Origin: an uncultured Chloroflexus sp.
Lineage (GTDB): Bacteria > Chloroflexota > Chloroflexia > Chloroflexales > Chloroflexaceae
Length of the DNA: 53,013 nucleotides
Reading direction: 5' to 3'
Assembly: GCF_937951745.1 (NCBI RefSeq)
Contig: NZ_CALFBQ010000033.1
Coordinates: 1-53,013, forward strand
The notes beneath the pieces are model-generated. The model searched no databases. It saw only the letters and a program-made list of their open reading frames with translations, and had not been told where the DNA came from. Positions 42,903-51,476 of the stretch are shown one piece after another; positions within the stretch are counted from its first letter, which is position 1; every line of letters begins with the position of its first letter. The position numbers and the translations under genes were made by a program.

Positions 42903-43637
42903 ATGCGGATTCTGATCCTCTCTGATATTCATTCCAACATCGTTGCACTTGAAACAGTGCTAGCCGATGCCGGTTCGTTTGACGGGTTGTGGTGTCTCGG
43001 CGACACGATCGGCTACGGGCCGGCACCGAATGAGTGCATTGAATTGATGCAGCAACACGCCTCGGTCATCTTAACTGGCAACCACGATTTGGCCTGTCTG
43101 GGTAAGATTAGTCTCAACGACTTTAACCCCGATGCCCGGCGGGCTAATCTCTGGAACGGCGCTCAACTCAAACCGGCAAACCGTGAATGGATGTTGCCGC
43201 TCCAACCAGTCCATACAGTTAACAATCGCTATTATCTTGCGCACGGCAGCCCACGTGAACCGATCTGGGAATACCTGCTTATGCCATCACAGGCGCTCGC
43301 CAACCTCGAATGGTTTACCGAACCGGTCTGCTTCATTGGGCATTCACACGTCCAGTTTGCCTTTCGCTGCCCCAACGGCGAAGATCGGTGCGAGCGCATC
43401 ATACCGGAAGGGAATAGCCAAATCACGCTCACCAGCGATGCGCGCTACTTCATCAATCCCGGCAGCGTCGGCCAGCCACGCGATCACGATCCACGCGCTG
43501 CATACGCCATCTTCGACACCGACAAGCAGATCCTTACCTTTAAGCGGGTAGCCTACGATGTGCAACGCACCCAAGAACAGATGCGCAGCTACGGCTTGCC
43601 GGCAGCACTGATCTATCGCCTCAGCGTAGGGATGTAA
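42903..43637 (+). CDS. Metallophosphoesterase, YfcE/ApaH-like
   Basis: This 244-residue calcineurin-like phosphoesterase has the metal-binding motifs SDIHSN (8-13), GDTIGYG, GNHDLA, HGSP and GHSHVQF in order, so the active site is complete. The family hydrolyses phosphodiesters or phosphomonoesters (YfcE-type, Ap4A-type or protein phosphatases); the substrate is not evident. The ribosome-binding site (AAAG) is weak. Its stop and the next start share a base (TAATG), so it is probably cotranslated with the HemL-family gene. It is divergent from the Thr/Pro-rich gene across a 261-base gap. Confidence 0.85.
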   Translation: MRILILSDIHSNIVALETVLADAGSFDGLWCLGDTIGYGPAPNECIELMQQHASVILTGNHDLACLGKISLNDFNPDARRANLWNGAQLKPANREWMLPLQPVHTVNNRYYLAHGSPREPIWEYLLMPSQALANLEWFTEPVCFIGHSHVQFAFRCPNGEDRCERIIPEGNSQITLTSDARYFINPGSVGQPRDHDPRAAYAIFDTDKQILTFKRVAYDVQRTQEQMRSYGLPAALIYRLSVGM

Positions 43638-44971
43638 TGCGTATGTCACTCGAACAACTCTACCGCCAACGATTTGCCGGCTCGGCTGTCTTGGCCGAAC
43701 GCGCCTTGCAACGCTTTCCCGGCGGCGCGACTCACGATGGCCGCTACGCCGATCCCTTCCCTCTCTTCATGGAACGCGCCAACGGGCCGTATAAGTGGGA
43801 TGTGGATGACAATCGGATGATCGACTATTGGTGTGGCCACGGTGCGCTCTTGCTCGGTCACGGCCACCCGGCGATTGTCGAGGCCATCGAACGGCAAGCG
43901 CCGGTCTCAACCCATCTTGGCGCCAGCCACCGGCTCGAGCTAGAGTGGGCCGATCTGATCGCCGAGCTTATTCCGGGAGTGGAGCGTATCCGATTTACCG
44001 CTTCGGGCAGCGAGGCAACAACCCTCGCCCTCCGCATTGCCCGTGCTGCAACCGGCAGGATGACACTCATCCGCTTTACCGGCCATTTTCACGGTTGGCA
44101 CGACGCGCTCGCACCCGGCGCTGATCCCGATGACCCCAATCGCGGCGTGTTACCTGAAACACTAGCGAGTTTGATCATCTTACCAACCGACCTTGATCAG
44201 GTAGAAGCAACCCTTGCTGCACGCGATGATGTCGCTGCGGTGATCCTCGAACCAACCGGCGCATCGTATGGCTCGATCCCGTTGCCTACCGATTTTTTAG
44301 TCGGCCTGCGCGAGATAACCCAACGCCATGGCGTCTTGCTGATCGCCGATGAAATTGTGACCGGCTTTCGCGTCGCTCCCGGCGGAGCCTGCGCGCGGGC
44401 CGGCGTTGTTCCTGATCTGGTCTGTCTGGCTAAGATTGTGGCCGGCGGCTTGCCCGGCGGCGCATTGGCTGGCAGGACCGAATTGCTCGACCTACTGGCG
44501 CACGACGAGCATGGCCCCCGCGGGCGCATCCGCCAACAGGGAACGTTCAATGCCAACCCGCTCTCGGCGGCGGCAGGAATCGCGATGTTGCGCGCTGTCG
44601 CAACCGGTGAACCCGGCGCAATCGCAGCTCAACGCGGCGAACTGCTTGTCAAGATGCTCAACGAACTCTTTGCGAGTAAGGGCCTGCGCGGGTGGACGGC
44701 CTTCGGTGATGGGTCGATCTTCCACGTATTTGTCGATCCTGCCACTGATCTTGCCCCCGGCGACATCCCGCGCAATCTGCCATTGGCGACGCTCAAACGC
44801 GGTGGCGATGCCCAACTCTTGCGCCGGTTACGCATGGCGCTGCACCTCAACGGTGTGGATCTGATGCGCGGACGGAGCGGGTTTGTCTCGGCGGTGCATA
44901 GCGAGGCGGATATTCGCGCTACCGTTGCGGCAGTGGCGGAGTCAATTGAGATGGTGTTGAATGAGACATAA
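43637..44971 (+). CDS. HemL-family class III aminotransferase/aminomutase
   Basis: This 444-residue PLP enzyme of the glutamate-1-semialdehyde aminomutase family has FPGGATHDGRY near the start, TASGSEATTLALRIARA, the substrate-pocket region HFHGWHD, ADEIVTGFR and the PLP lysine Lys266 in CLAKIVAGGLPGGALAG. True HemL has similar motifs and would make 5-aminolevulinate for tetrapyrroles. The sequence differs enough, and several paralogous class III enzymes share this layout, so a different aminotransferase is possible. Proximity to bchYZ makes a tetrapyrrole role attractive, but this is inference. Confidence 0.75.
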   Translation: MRMSLEQLYRQRFAGSAVLAERALQRFPGGATHDGRYADPFPLFMERANGPYKWDVDDNRMIDYWCGHGALLLGHGHPAIVEAIERQAPVSTHLGASHRLELEWADLIAELIPGVERIRFTASGSEATTLALRIARAATGRMTLIRFTGHFHGWHDALAPGADPDDPNRGVLPETLASLIILPTDLDQVEATLAARDDVAAVILEPTGASYGSIPLPTDFLVGLREITQRHGVLLIADEIVTGFRVAPGGACARAGVVPDLVCLAKIVAGGLPGGALAGRTELLDLLAHDEHGPRGRIRQQGTFNANPLSAAAGIAMLRAVATGEPGAIAAQRGELLVKMLNELFASKGLRGWTAFGDGSIFHVFVDPATDLAPGDIPRNLPLATLKRGGDAQLLRRLRMALHLNGVDLMRGRSGFVSAVHSEADIRATVAAVAESIEMVLNET

Positions 44972-45012
44972 TATTTGCGTTGAAACGGTTGCGCCGGGCG
45001 CAACCATGTGAT

Positions 45013-45041
45013 GGAGTGCGGCAATGCAACTGTCGCACTCC
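45013..45041. terminator. Hairpin, near copy of the element at 41984
   Basis: GGAGTGCGGCA at 45013-45023 pairs with 45031-45041 (11 pairs, one G-T), loop ATGCAAC. It lies 41 bases after the aminotransferase stop. It may act as terminator, but its near identity to 41984-42012 marks it as a repeat family. The rest of the 183-base gap to uppP shows nothing recognised. Confidence 0.55.
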
Positions 45042-45154
45042 ATTGTAGAGCATCCTATCCGGCGGCAGACGCCCTCGCACATATTGAAAGTTACGCCCTG
45101 CCCGCACGGGTATCGAGCGGTCTGTCACGTAGCCAACAAGGTTTGAATTCCATC

Positions 45155-46081
45155 ATGCAAACACAATCAATCTCGCTACCCCGTTCCAGCCTCTTTATCG
45201 GGTTTGCCGTCTTGCTCGCCTTCGCCTTGCTCATCACTGCACCTGTCAACCCCGATTGGTGGCAGATTGTGGTGTTGGGGATTGTGCAAGGCATCACCGA
45301 GTGGCTGCCGATCTCGTCGACTGCCCACCTCTTGCTGACCAGCCAATTGCTCAACTATCAAGGCAGCATCGGCGGCACCTTTGAGATCGCGATCCAGTTT
45401 GGCACCGTCTGCTCGGTGTTGCTCTTTTATTGGCGCGATCTGTTTGGTCAAGCCAACGCTCTGATCGGGCGCGGCGATCCGGCAGCGATCGCCACGGCAC
45501 GCAAGCTTTGGCTCGGTGTGATCATCGCGTTTGTACCGGCGGCGGCGGTAGGCATTGTAGCCCGCGATTTTATCAAAGCGGTGCTGTTCGAGTCGCCACT
45601 GGTCATCGCGGCAGCGTTGATCAGCGGCGGGATCATCTTTCTTTGGATCGAACGGGGCAGCACCAAGCGCCGCACTAGCACTGCTGTTGATTTTGCCACT
45701 GTCTCGAACCGGCGAGCCTTGACAGTTGGTATTGCCCAAATCTTCGCGCTCGTGCCGGGGGTCTCGCGATCGGGCGCGTCAATCGTTGGCGGGTTGCTGG
45801 CCGGCTTCGACCGACCCACCGCGACGGCGTTTTCGTTTTATCTTGCTATCCCAACCCTTGGCGCAGCAACGTTGGTTGATTTAATCGGCAGCCTTGACCA
45901 GATTCAGACTGCCGATTGGGGCCGATTGTTGCTGGGCGCAACGGTGGCCATGATTGTCGGATATGGATGCATCGGCTGGTTGCTACGCTACATCGCGACC
46001 CATAACTTTACCGTGTTTGGGTATTACCGGATTTTGGCTGGGGTGCTGATTATTGGCGCAGTAGCGCTGGGGGTGTTGTAG
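45155..46081 (+). CDS. uppP: Undecaprenyl-diphosphatase
   Basis: This 308-residue integral membrane protein of the BacA/UppP family has the conserved GIVQGITEWLPISSTAHLLL (with catalytic Glu and ISSTAH). The second signature is VPGVSRSGASI. Eight or so hydrophobic helices are spread along the protein. It dephosphorylates undecaprenyl diphosphate to recycle the lipid carrier used for peptidoglycan and for polysaccharide such as that made by the locus above. The ATG at 45155 gives the normal family length with a short N-terminal helix; upstream in-frame codons lie beyond the hairpin. The ribosome-binding site is weak (AAGG). Confidence 0.92.
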   Translation: MQTQSISLPRSSLFIGFAVLLAFALLITAPVNPDWWQIVVLGIVQGITEWLPISSTAHLLLTSQLLNYQGSIGGTFEIAIQFGTVCSVLLFYWRDLFGQANALIGRGDPAAIATARKLWLGVIIAFVPAAAVGIVARDFIKAVLFESPLVIAAALISGGIIFLWIERGSTKRRTSTAVDFATVSNRRALTVGIAQIFALVPGVSRSGASIVGGLLAGFDRPTATAFSFYLAIPTLGAATLVDLIGSLDQIQTADWGRLLLGATVAMIVGYGCIGWLLRYIATHNFTVFGYYRILAGVLIIGAVALGVL

Positions 46082-46084
46082 GAA

Positions 46085-46155
46085 TAGCCACGAAGAGACA
46101 CAAAAGACATATATCCTGCTCAAGCCTTTGTGATTCTCGTGTCTTTTTGTGGCTA
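46085..46155. repeat. Imperfect inverted repeat after uppP
   Basis: The 22-base segment at 46085-46106 (starts TAGCCACGAAGAGACAC) is an inverted near-copy of 46134-46155, with four or so mismatches. A partial direct copy of 46125-46153 lies at 46271-46297. The elements resemble the CGAAGACACGAAG-type intergenic repeats common in several phyla. A G/C-skewed stretch (CCCCTCCCCC) follows at 46168-46177. Confidence 0.6.
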
Positions 46156-46289
46156 TGCTCACATCGCCCCTCCCCCGCTGAGGAAGGGGCTAGGGTAAGG
46201 GCCACATGCCAAGCTACCGTGGAGGAAACGGAACAGCTACGAACACACACCCGCCACTCATATCCCTAAACCTTTGTGACTCTCGTGTT

Positions 46290-46319
46290 TTGGTGGCAAT
46301 TCCATCTTGCGGCTATGCT
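46290..46319 (+). promoter_or_regulatory. Candidate promoter for a leaderless recombinase
   Basis: TTGGTG (46290-46295) and TATGCT (46314-46319) with 18 bases between form a sigma-70-like pair. The ATG at 46332 lies 12 bases after the -10 box and has no ribosome-binding site, so translation may start near the first transcribed base. Confidence 0.4.
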
Positions 46320-46331
46320 ACTTGTACCATT

Positions 46332-47471
46332 ATGACCGATCTGGCTGAACAACCACTCACGCCCGACACGCCGATCGCCATCGCCGGCGCAATCTGGCTG
46401 GCGCGGCTATCCAGCGCCGGACTCGCCGAGGGCGATGATGACGACGAACTCGATGAAGATACCCGCGAGCGCCAACGCCACCATGCACGCCAGACCATCG
46501 CCAGCTACGAGACGGCGGTGCGCATCTTCACCCGCTGGGCCGAACGCAACGGGAAATACCGGCTGGGTGATTTGCAGATCGGCGATCTGGTGGCATACGC
46601 CCGCGCCCTGCGCAAACGCAGCTACGACCTCTCGCAGCGAGCGGCGACAGCGCGGGCCAGTGGCCAAAGCGAACGGCTCTCGGAGCGCACGGTGCATGCC
46701 TACGTGCGCCCGCTGTTCGGCTTGCTGGCACTGGCAGACTCGCAAGGGGCGATCCCGTTTCGGATCGCTGCGGCTCGCCCCGAAGTGAGCCGCGTCTTGC
46801 CGCGCCTGCCTACCCCGGTCGCGCCAACGCCACCCGACCTGCGCCGGCTGGTACGTTTTTATGACAAGTCTGCCGGCGAAGAGCGTGAGCGGCAGATGCT
46901 GACTCGCCTGCGCAACGCTGCGCTACTGCACCTGCTCTTTTCCAGTGGGGCGCGCATCTCCGAGGCGCTCAGTCTCGATGTCGGCGATGTCGCACGCGAC
47001 CGACGTATCTTGGCGCGAGTAATTGTGCGCGGCAAAGGCCGACGAGAAGGCACCCTCTTCATCCGCAAACATGCCGAACAAGCCCTGCACCGCTACCTTG
47101 CCGCACGGAACTGGCCGCCGGCCCGCGAACCGCTGTTTGTCGCCCTCGACCCGCGCACCGGTGGCGGACGACTATCGCGGATCAGCGGCTGGCGGATTGT
47201 CACCAGTGCCGCCAATGCACTGGCTGATCGAATGGTGTTGGAGGGCAAAGCTGACGAGGCCGAATTGTTACGTCAAGTTACCCCGCATACCTTCCGCCAC
47301 TTTGTCGGATATCATTTGTTGAATGAGGGGGTTGCGCTCGCCGAAGTATCGCAAATCTTACGCCATCGCAGCGTCGAAGTAACGCGCAGCTTCTACGCCA
47401 GCTACGCTGACGTGCAACTGCAAGAGGTGCATGACCAGTTTAGCGCCGATCCGTGGCCGATGGATGAATAG
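46332..47471 (+). CDS. Tyrosine recombinase (Xer/phage integrase family)
   Basis: This 379-residue protein has an acidic stretch (DDDDELDED) near residue 38, an N-terminal SAM-like DNA-binding domain (about 50-160) and the catalytic domain. The catalytic residues are Arg208 in SGARISEAL, Lys in RGKGRREG, His319 and Arg322 in HTFRH, His345 in LRHRS and Tyr355 in SFYASY, so all expected residues are present. It could be a chromosomal dimer-resolution XerC/D or the integrase of a small mobile element; no element boundaries or excisionase were seen. The start at 46332 is the first Met that makes a normal N-terminus. Confidence 0.85.
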   Translation: MTDLAEQPLTPDTPIAIAGAIWLARLSSAGLAEGDDDDELDEDTRERQRHHARQTIASYETAVRIFTRWAERNGKYRLGDLQIGDLVAYARALRKRSYDLSQRAATARASGQSERLSERTVHAYVRPLFGLLALADSQGAIPFRIAAARPEVSRVLPRLPTPVAPTPPDLRRLVRFYDKSAGEERERQMLTRLRNAALLHLLFSSGARISEALSLDVGDVARDRRILARVIVRGKGRREGTLFIRKHAEQALHRYLAARNWPPAREPLFVALDPRTGGGRLSRISGWRIVTSAANALADRMVLEGKADEAELLRQVTPHTFRHFVGYHLLNEGVALAEVSQILRHRSVEVTRSFYASYADVQLQEVHDQFSADPWPMDE

Positions 47472-47551
47472 AACATGGATGTGACAGCTTGGCCATCCGC
47501 GCCGATCCATTTCTCATTTCTACGCATACCACTTATGCAAGAAAATTGTTG

Positions 47552-47557
47552 TATAAT
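47552..47557 (+). promoter_or_regulatory. Candidate -10 element of bchYZ
   Basis: A perfect TATAAT lies 73 bases before the bchY start. The -35 region has no convincing match, which would suit an activator-controlled promoter. A 5' leader of about 65 bases is implied. Confidence 0.45.
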
Positions 47558-47586
47558 ACCAACTATTCGCGTCCCTACTTGATCAT

Positions 47587-47617
47587 CCCGGCATGCAGCA
47601 GAGCGGCTGCGTCCGGG
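47587..47617 (+). promoter_or_regulatory. Leader hairpin before bchY
   Basis: CCCGG (47587-47591) pairs with CCGGG (47613-47617), and GCAGC (47595-47599) with GCTGC (47606-47610). They are separated by a small internal loop, with a 6-base terminal loop. The stem ends just before the AGAGGAG ribosome-binding site at 47619-47625, so it could affect translation of bchY. Its role is inference. Confidence 0.4.
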
Positions 47618-47630
47618 CAGAGGAGTTGTT

Positions 47631-48947
47631 ATGGCCGAGATCATTCCCCTGACGCCGGCCGGCGCCGAGGCCCCCGCCGAACCGTTTCGCGGCGGCGCGT
47701 GTAAGCTCCATCCGCAGACGATGTGCCCTGCCTTTGGCGCGTTGCGCGTGCTTACCCGGATCGAGGGCGCACAGCCGGCAATGGTGACCGATACCGGCTG
47801 CCTGTATGGGTTGACGTTTGTCACTCACTTTTACGCGGCGCGCAAGAGTATTGTCGCGCCGGCATTAGGTACGGCTGAGCTGTCGAGCGGTAAAGTGCAA
47901 GAGGCGGCCAACGCGGCGATTGCCGAAGCGGCGACGGCGGCCAATACGTCGTTTATCCCGGTAATTTCGCTCTGCGTAGCCGAAACGGCCGGGTTGGCCG
48001 AGGAGCTGCTGCCGCAAGAGGTAAACGGCAAACCGGTCATTTTGGTGCGGGTGCCGGCCTACGCCATCCATTCCCACCCCGAAGCAAAGGATGTGGCGCT
48101 AGCGGCGGTGATGCGGCGGTTTGTCGATACTAGCGACGAGCATGAGCCGGGGACGCTAGCGCTGATCGGCGAGGTCTTTCCGGCTGATCCGTTGTTGATC
48201 GATGGTGTCCTACGCAAAATGGGCGGACGGGTGGTGACAACGCTCCCCGGCCGGCACGTCGATGAGATTAAACAGGCTGGGCGGGCAGCGGTGGTGGCGG
48301 CGCTCCACCCCTTTTACCGCGAGACGATTGGCGTCTTGCGCGAGCGGGGGGTCGCCGTAGTCAGCGGCGCGCCGATCGGCGCTGAAGGCAGTGCAGCATG
48401 GCTGCGCGCTATCGGTGCGGCGCTCGACCTTGATGAAGACGCGGTTGAGCGCGTTGCCGCCGAAGAGGAAGCTGCCGCGCGTGGCTTTTTGGCCAGCAAA
48501 CCGCTGCAAGGCGCGACGATTCTCGTTTCCGGCTACGAGGGCAACGAGATGCTCTATGCCCGCTTGCTGATCGAGGGTGGCGCACGCGTACCTTATGTGA
48601 GCACTAGCATTGGCCCCAGCGCCCTTACCGCTGCCGATGAAGCGTGGCTGAAGGCCCACGGCACCGAGGCGGTGATCTATCGCAAGACGCTCGAAGACGA
48701 TCAGGCGGCAATGGCGCGCTGGTCGTTCGATCTCGTGATCGGCACCACCACGCTGGCTGCCTACGCCAAAGAGAAAGGCATTCCGTCGGTCTACTACACC
48801 AACATTCTCAGTGTGCGCCCGCTCTTTCTCGCTGGTGGCATGGTCGCTTCACTCAGCTTTGTGCGCGACCTGCTCAACCGCAAACCGATCTACGACCGCA
48901 TGCTGGCGTTCTTCGAGGGTGATGAGGGCCGGGAGGCGAACCGATGA
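47631..48947 (+). CDS. bchY: Chlorophyllide a reductase subunit Y
   Basis: This 438-residue nitrogenase-like protein has the N-terminal segment GGACKLHPQTMCPAFG followed by TDTGCLYGLTFVTHFYAARKS, characteristic of BchY. Cys24, Cys32 and Cys57 are candidate cluster ligands. With BchZ it forms the catalytic component of chlorophyllide a reductase. The ATP-dependent BchX supplies electrons, and the enzyme reduces ring B of chlorophyllide a on the way to bacteriochlorophyll a. It overlaps bchZ by 4 bases (ATGA). A strong ribosome-binding site (AGAGGAG) precedes the start. No bchX is in the window. Confidence 0.88.
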   Translation: MAEIIPLTPAGAEAPAEPFRGGACKLHPQTMCPAFGALRVLTRIEGAQPAMVTDTGCLYGLTFVTHFYAARKSIVAPALGTAELSSGKVQEAANAAIAEAATAANTSFIPVISLCVAETAGLAEELLPQEVNGKPVILVRVPAYAIHSHPEAKDVALAAVMRRFVDTSDEHEPGTLALIGEVFPADPLLIDGVLRKMGGRVVTTLPGRHVDEIKQAGRAAVVAALHPFYRETIGVLRERGVAVVSGAPIGAEGSAAWLRAIGAALDLDEDAVERVAAEEEAAARGFLASKPLQGATILVSGYEGNEMLYARLLIEGGARVPYVSTSIGPSALTAADEAWLKAHGTEAVIYRKTLEDDQAAMARWSFDLVIGTTTLAAYAKEKGIPSVYYTNILSVRPLFLAGGMVASLSFVRDLLNRKPIYDRMLAFFEGDEGREANR

Positions 48948-50425
48948 GTATTACCTTGATCCGCGATATTTCCGATACCAGCAGTTATTGGGGCGCGTCA
49001 TGGGTGTTCGGCTGCTTCCCCGACGTGCATATTGTCTGTGACGCTCCAATCGGCTGTTACAACCTGCTTGGGATGGCGGTGACCGATTATACTGACGCGC
49101 TCCCACATATGGCGAATCTGACACCGACCTCCATCCGCGAAGAGGACGTGATTAACGGCACGGCAAAAGCGCTGATCCGCACGATTGACGATCTGCGCAC
49201 GATGGGGATGCTGGAAGGCAAACGGCTGCTGGTGGTTTCGACCGCCGAGAGCGAGATGATTAGCGCCGATCACGCCCAACTGGTAGCGCAGATCGACCCT
49301 GAAGCGCGGTTCTTCTGGAGCCAGTCGCTCGAACAGGATGAGTGGACGGGGCGCGAGCGGGCGTTGCTGTTTGCGTGGGAACAGTACGGCAAGCCATTTG
49401 TGCCGGCGGATGTCAAACCCCGCCCGCGCACGGTCAATATCATCGGCCCTTCGTTAGGATGTTTCAACGCGCCTAGCGACCTCTTCGAACTCAAGCGGTT
49501 GATCACTGGCATTGGCGCCGAGATTAATCTCGTTTACCCCTACGAAGGCAGTATCGCCACTACTCCCAAGCTGGCGGAAGCAGCGATCAACGTGGTGATG
49601 TACCGCGAGTTTGGCCAAGGCTTAGCCGAAGCGTTGGGCCGTCCCTACCTCTTCGCACCGTTCGGCGTCTTTGGCACTACTGCCTTCTTGCGCGAACTCG
49701 GCCAACTGCTCGGCCTCGACCCGACGCAAGTCGAGGCGTTCATCGCGCATGAGAAGCGTACCACCCTGCAACCGGTGTGGGACCTGTGGCGTGGCCCGCA
49801 AAGCGACTGGTTTGCAACAGTGGATTGCGCTATTGTAGCTGCGCGCAGCTATGCCGATGGGTTGCGTAGCTTCCTTGGCGATGAGCTAGGGATGAAGATC
49901 GCGTGGGTATCGGGCCGACCGCGTCGAGACGACGAGCCGGACAACATCGAAATCCGCAAGCGACTGCATGCCAAAGCGCCGGCGTTCGTGTTCGGCAGCA
50001 TCAACGAGAAGATTTATCTGGCTGAAGCTAACGCGCGTGGCACGCACTACATTCCGGCCACCTTCCCCGGCCCGGTCGTGCGCCGTACAACCGGTACGCC
50101 GTTTATGGGGTATGCTGGGGCGGCCAACCTCATGCAAGAGCTGGTCAACCGCTTCTATGAGACGGTAATCAACTTCTTACCGGTCGAGACAGTGACGCCA
50201 ACCGCCGGCGGCCCGCCCAAGCCGAGCGGAGCCGAGACGATGCCGTGGACGAAGGAAGCAACCGACCGGCTGAACGCGGCACTTGACGCGGTGCCCTACC
50301 TTGCCCGTATCAGCGCCAGTCGTTCGCTGCGCGCCGCCGCCGAGCAAGCGGCCCGCGCACGCGGCCTGAAAGAAGTCACGCTCGACATCATCGAAACGGC
50401 AATTGCTCAGGGAGCCGCGTCGTGA
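48944..50425 (+). CDS. bchZ: Chlorophyllide a reductase subunit Z
   Basis: This 493-residue nitrogenase-like protein has the N-terminal YWGASWVFGCFPDVHIVCD and APIGCYNLLG with Cys24, Cys32 and Cys38, then TDYTDALPH, as in BchZ. The C-terminal MPWTKEATDRLNAALDAVPY begins the small helical domain shared with BchB/ChlB and BchZ. It is the partner of BchY in the catalytic complex that reduces chlorophyllide a. Start and stop of the pair overlap (ATGA), ensuring coupled synthesis. Together the two genes mark the organism as a bacteriochlorophyll a producer. Confidence 0.9.
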   Translation: MSITLIRDISDTSSYWGASWVFGCFPDVHIVCDAPIGCYNLLGMAVTDYTDALPHMANLTPTSIREEDVINGTAKALIRTIDDLRTMGMLEGKRLLVVSTAESEMISADHAQLVAQIDPEARFFWSQSLEQDEWTGRERALLFAWEQYGKPFVPADVKPRPRTVNIIGPSLGCFNAPSDLFELKRLITGIGAEINLVYPYEGSIATTPKLAEAAINVVMYREFGQGLAEALGRPYLFAPFGVFGTTAFLRELGQLLGLDPTQVEAFIAHEKRTTLQPVWDLWRGPQSDWFATVDCAIVAARSYADGLRSFLGDELGMKIAWVSGRPRRDDEPDNIEIRKRLHAKAPAFVFGSINEKIYLAEANARGTHYIPATFPGPVVRRTTGTPFMGYAGAANLMQELVNRFYETVINFLPVETVTPTAGGPPKPSGAETMPWTKEATDRLNAALDAVPYLARISASRSLRAAAEQAARARGLKEVTLDIIETAIAQGAAS

Positions 50426-50702
50426 TATGCTGAAAGCGGAGCGCGGTGGCAGGCCGAATGCATCGGTGCGCGGATGCAGAGCGTTGGTGCGAAGATGTCT
50501 AGGCAACCGATGCTTTGCTGCCGCCTTGAGGCGCAGGCCGTTGGCCCGTCGGCAATGGTTCGTAGCTCTAAGCGGCAGTATGGTTGCACGCCGCCTTCCC
50601 TTAACAGGGGAGCGAAACGGATTTTCACCGGCACTAATGCTGTCGCGAGCCGACTAGCGCTCCGCTTGACGCCACCAATCACGAGCATTGCGGAGTCTCT
50701 GA
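50426..50702 (+). other. Intergenic region without recognised gene
   Basis: This 277-base gap between bchZ and surE has no credible open frame. Apart from the GGAG site (50692-50695) before surE, I see no clear promoter, terminator or repeat. Confidence 0.5.
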
Positions 50703-51476
50703 ATGCATATCTTAGTCACTAACGATGACGGTATCGACAGCCCCGGTCTCTGGGCACTAGCTGGGGCTATGCGAGCAGCCGGCGCGCAGGTCAGCGTCGT
50801 TGCTCCTGCCGAAGAGCAGAGCGCGATGAGCATGGCGCTGCCGCCGCAAGCGAATCGCGAACTGCGCGCCATTATCCCGCCTGCCGAATTTGATGGCATA
50901 CTCGCCTTTGCCCACAACGGCTCACCGGTTGCGTGCGTGACGATCGCTATGCTGAGCGGCGTGCTGCCGCCGATCGACGCCGTAGTCTCGGGGATCAATC
51001 GCGGCCTCAACAGCGGCACCAACGTCATGCTCAGCGGCACCGTCGGCGCGGCGATGATCGGCGCAATGTGGGGACTACCAGCCATGGCGGTATCGCTACA
51101 GTATCGCGGCCCAGAACCGATGCCGTGGCACACGGCAGCTTATGCCGCCCAGCGCCTCTTACCGCTACTCGAACAGATTCGCGGGCATGCGCCGATCGTG
51201 CTCAACGTCAATGTTCCCCACGTCGCTTCACCATCCGAACTGCGCGGCTTTCGCCAGACCCGGCTGTCAGAATTCTTCTTTGGCCACTACATTGACATCG
51301 CCCTCACCCCACCCGGCCCCGTCGAGCGGGCGCAGATCGCGTTTCACTTTGCCCGCGAGCGCATCCCCGAATTTGCACTTGATACCGACGATGGTGCAGT
51401 ACTGGCCGGCTATGTCTCGGTGACGCCGTTGCGACCGATGATTGACGGCAGCCCGGTACGGTTGGAATTACCGTAG
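50703..51476 (+). CDS. surE: 5'/3'-nucleotidase SurE
   Basis: This 257-residue protein has the SurE signature at the N-terminus, MHILVTNDDGIDSPGL (metal-binding Asp8, Asp9), then APAEEQSAMSMA (Ser site), and VSGINRGLNSGTNVMLSGTVGAAM with the conserved Asn residues. SurE removes phosphate from nucleoside 5'- and 3'-monophosphates and from short polyphosphate. The start is supported by GGAG 7 bases upstream. It is followed by a long G/C-skewed repeat region, so it is probably transcribed alone or after bchZ. Confidence 0.92.
   Translation: MHILVTNDDGIDSPGLWALAGAMRAAGAQVSVVAPAEEQSAMSMALPPQANRELRAIIPPAEFDGILAFAHNGSPVACVTIAMLSGVLPPIDAVVSGINRGLNSGTNVMLSGTVGAAMIGAMWGLPAMAVSLQYRGPEPMPWHTAAYAAQRLLPLLEQIRGHAPIVLNVNVPHVASPSELRGFRQTRLSEFFFGHYIDIALTPPGPVERAQIAFHFARERIPEFALDTDDGAVLAGYVSVTPLRPMIDGSPVRLELP

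Noticed and set aside
43637..44971. Firm assignment as HemL
   Set aside because: Family motifs are present, but several class III aminotransferases share them; orthology cannot be shown without a search.
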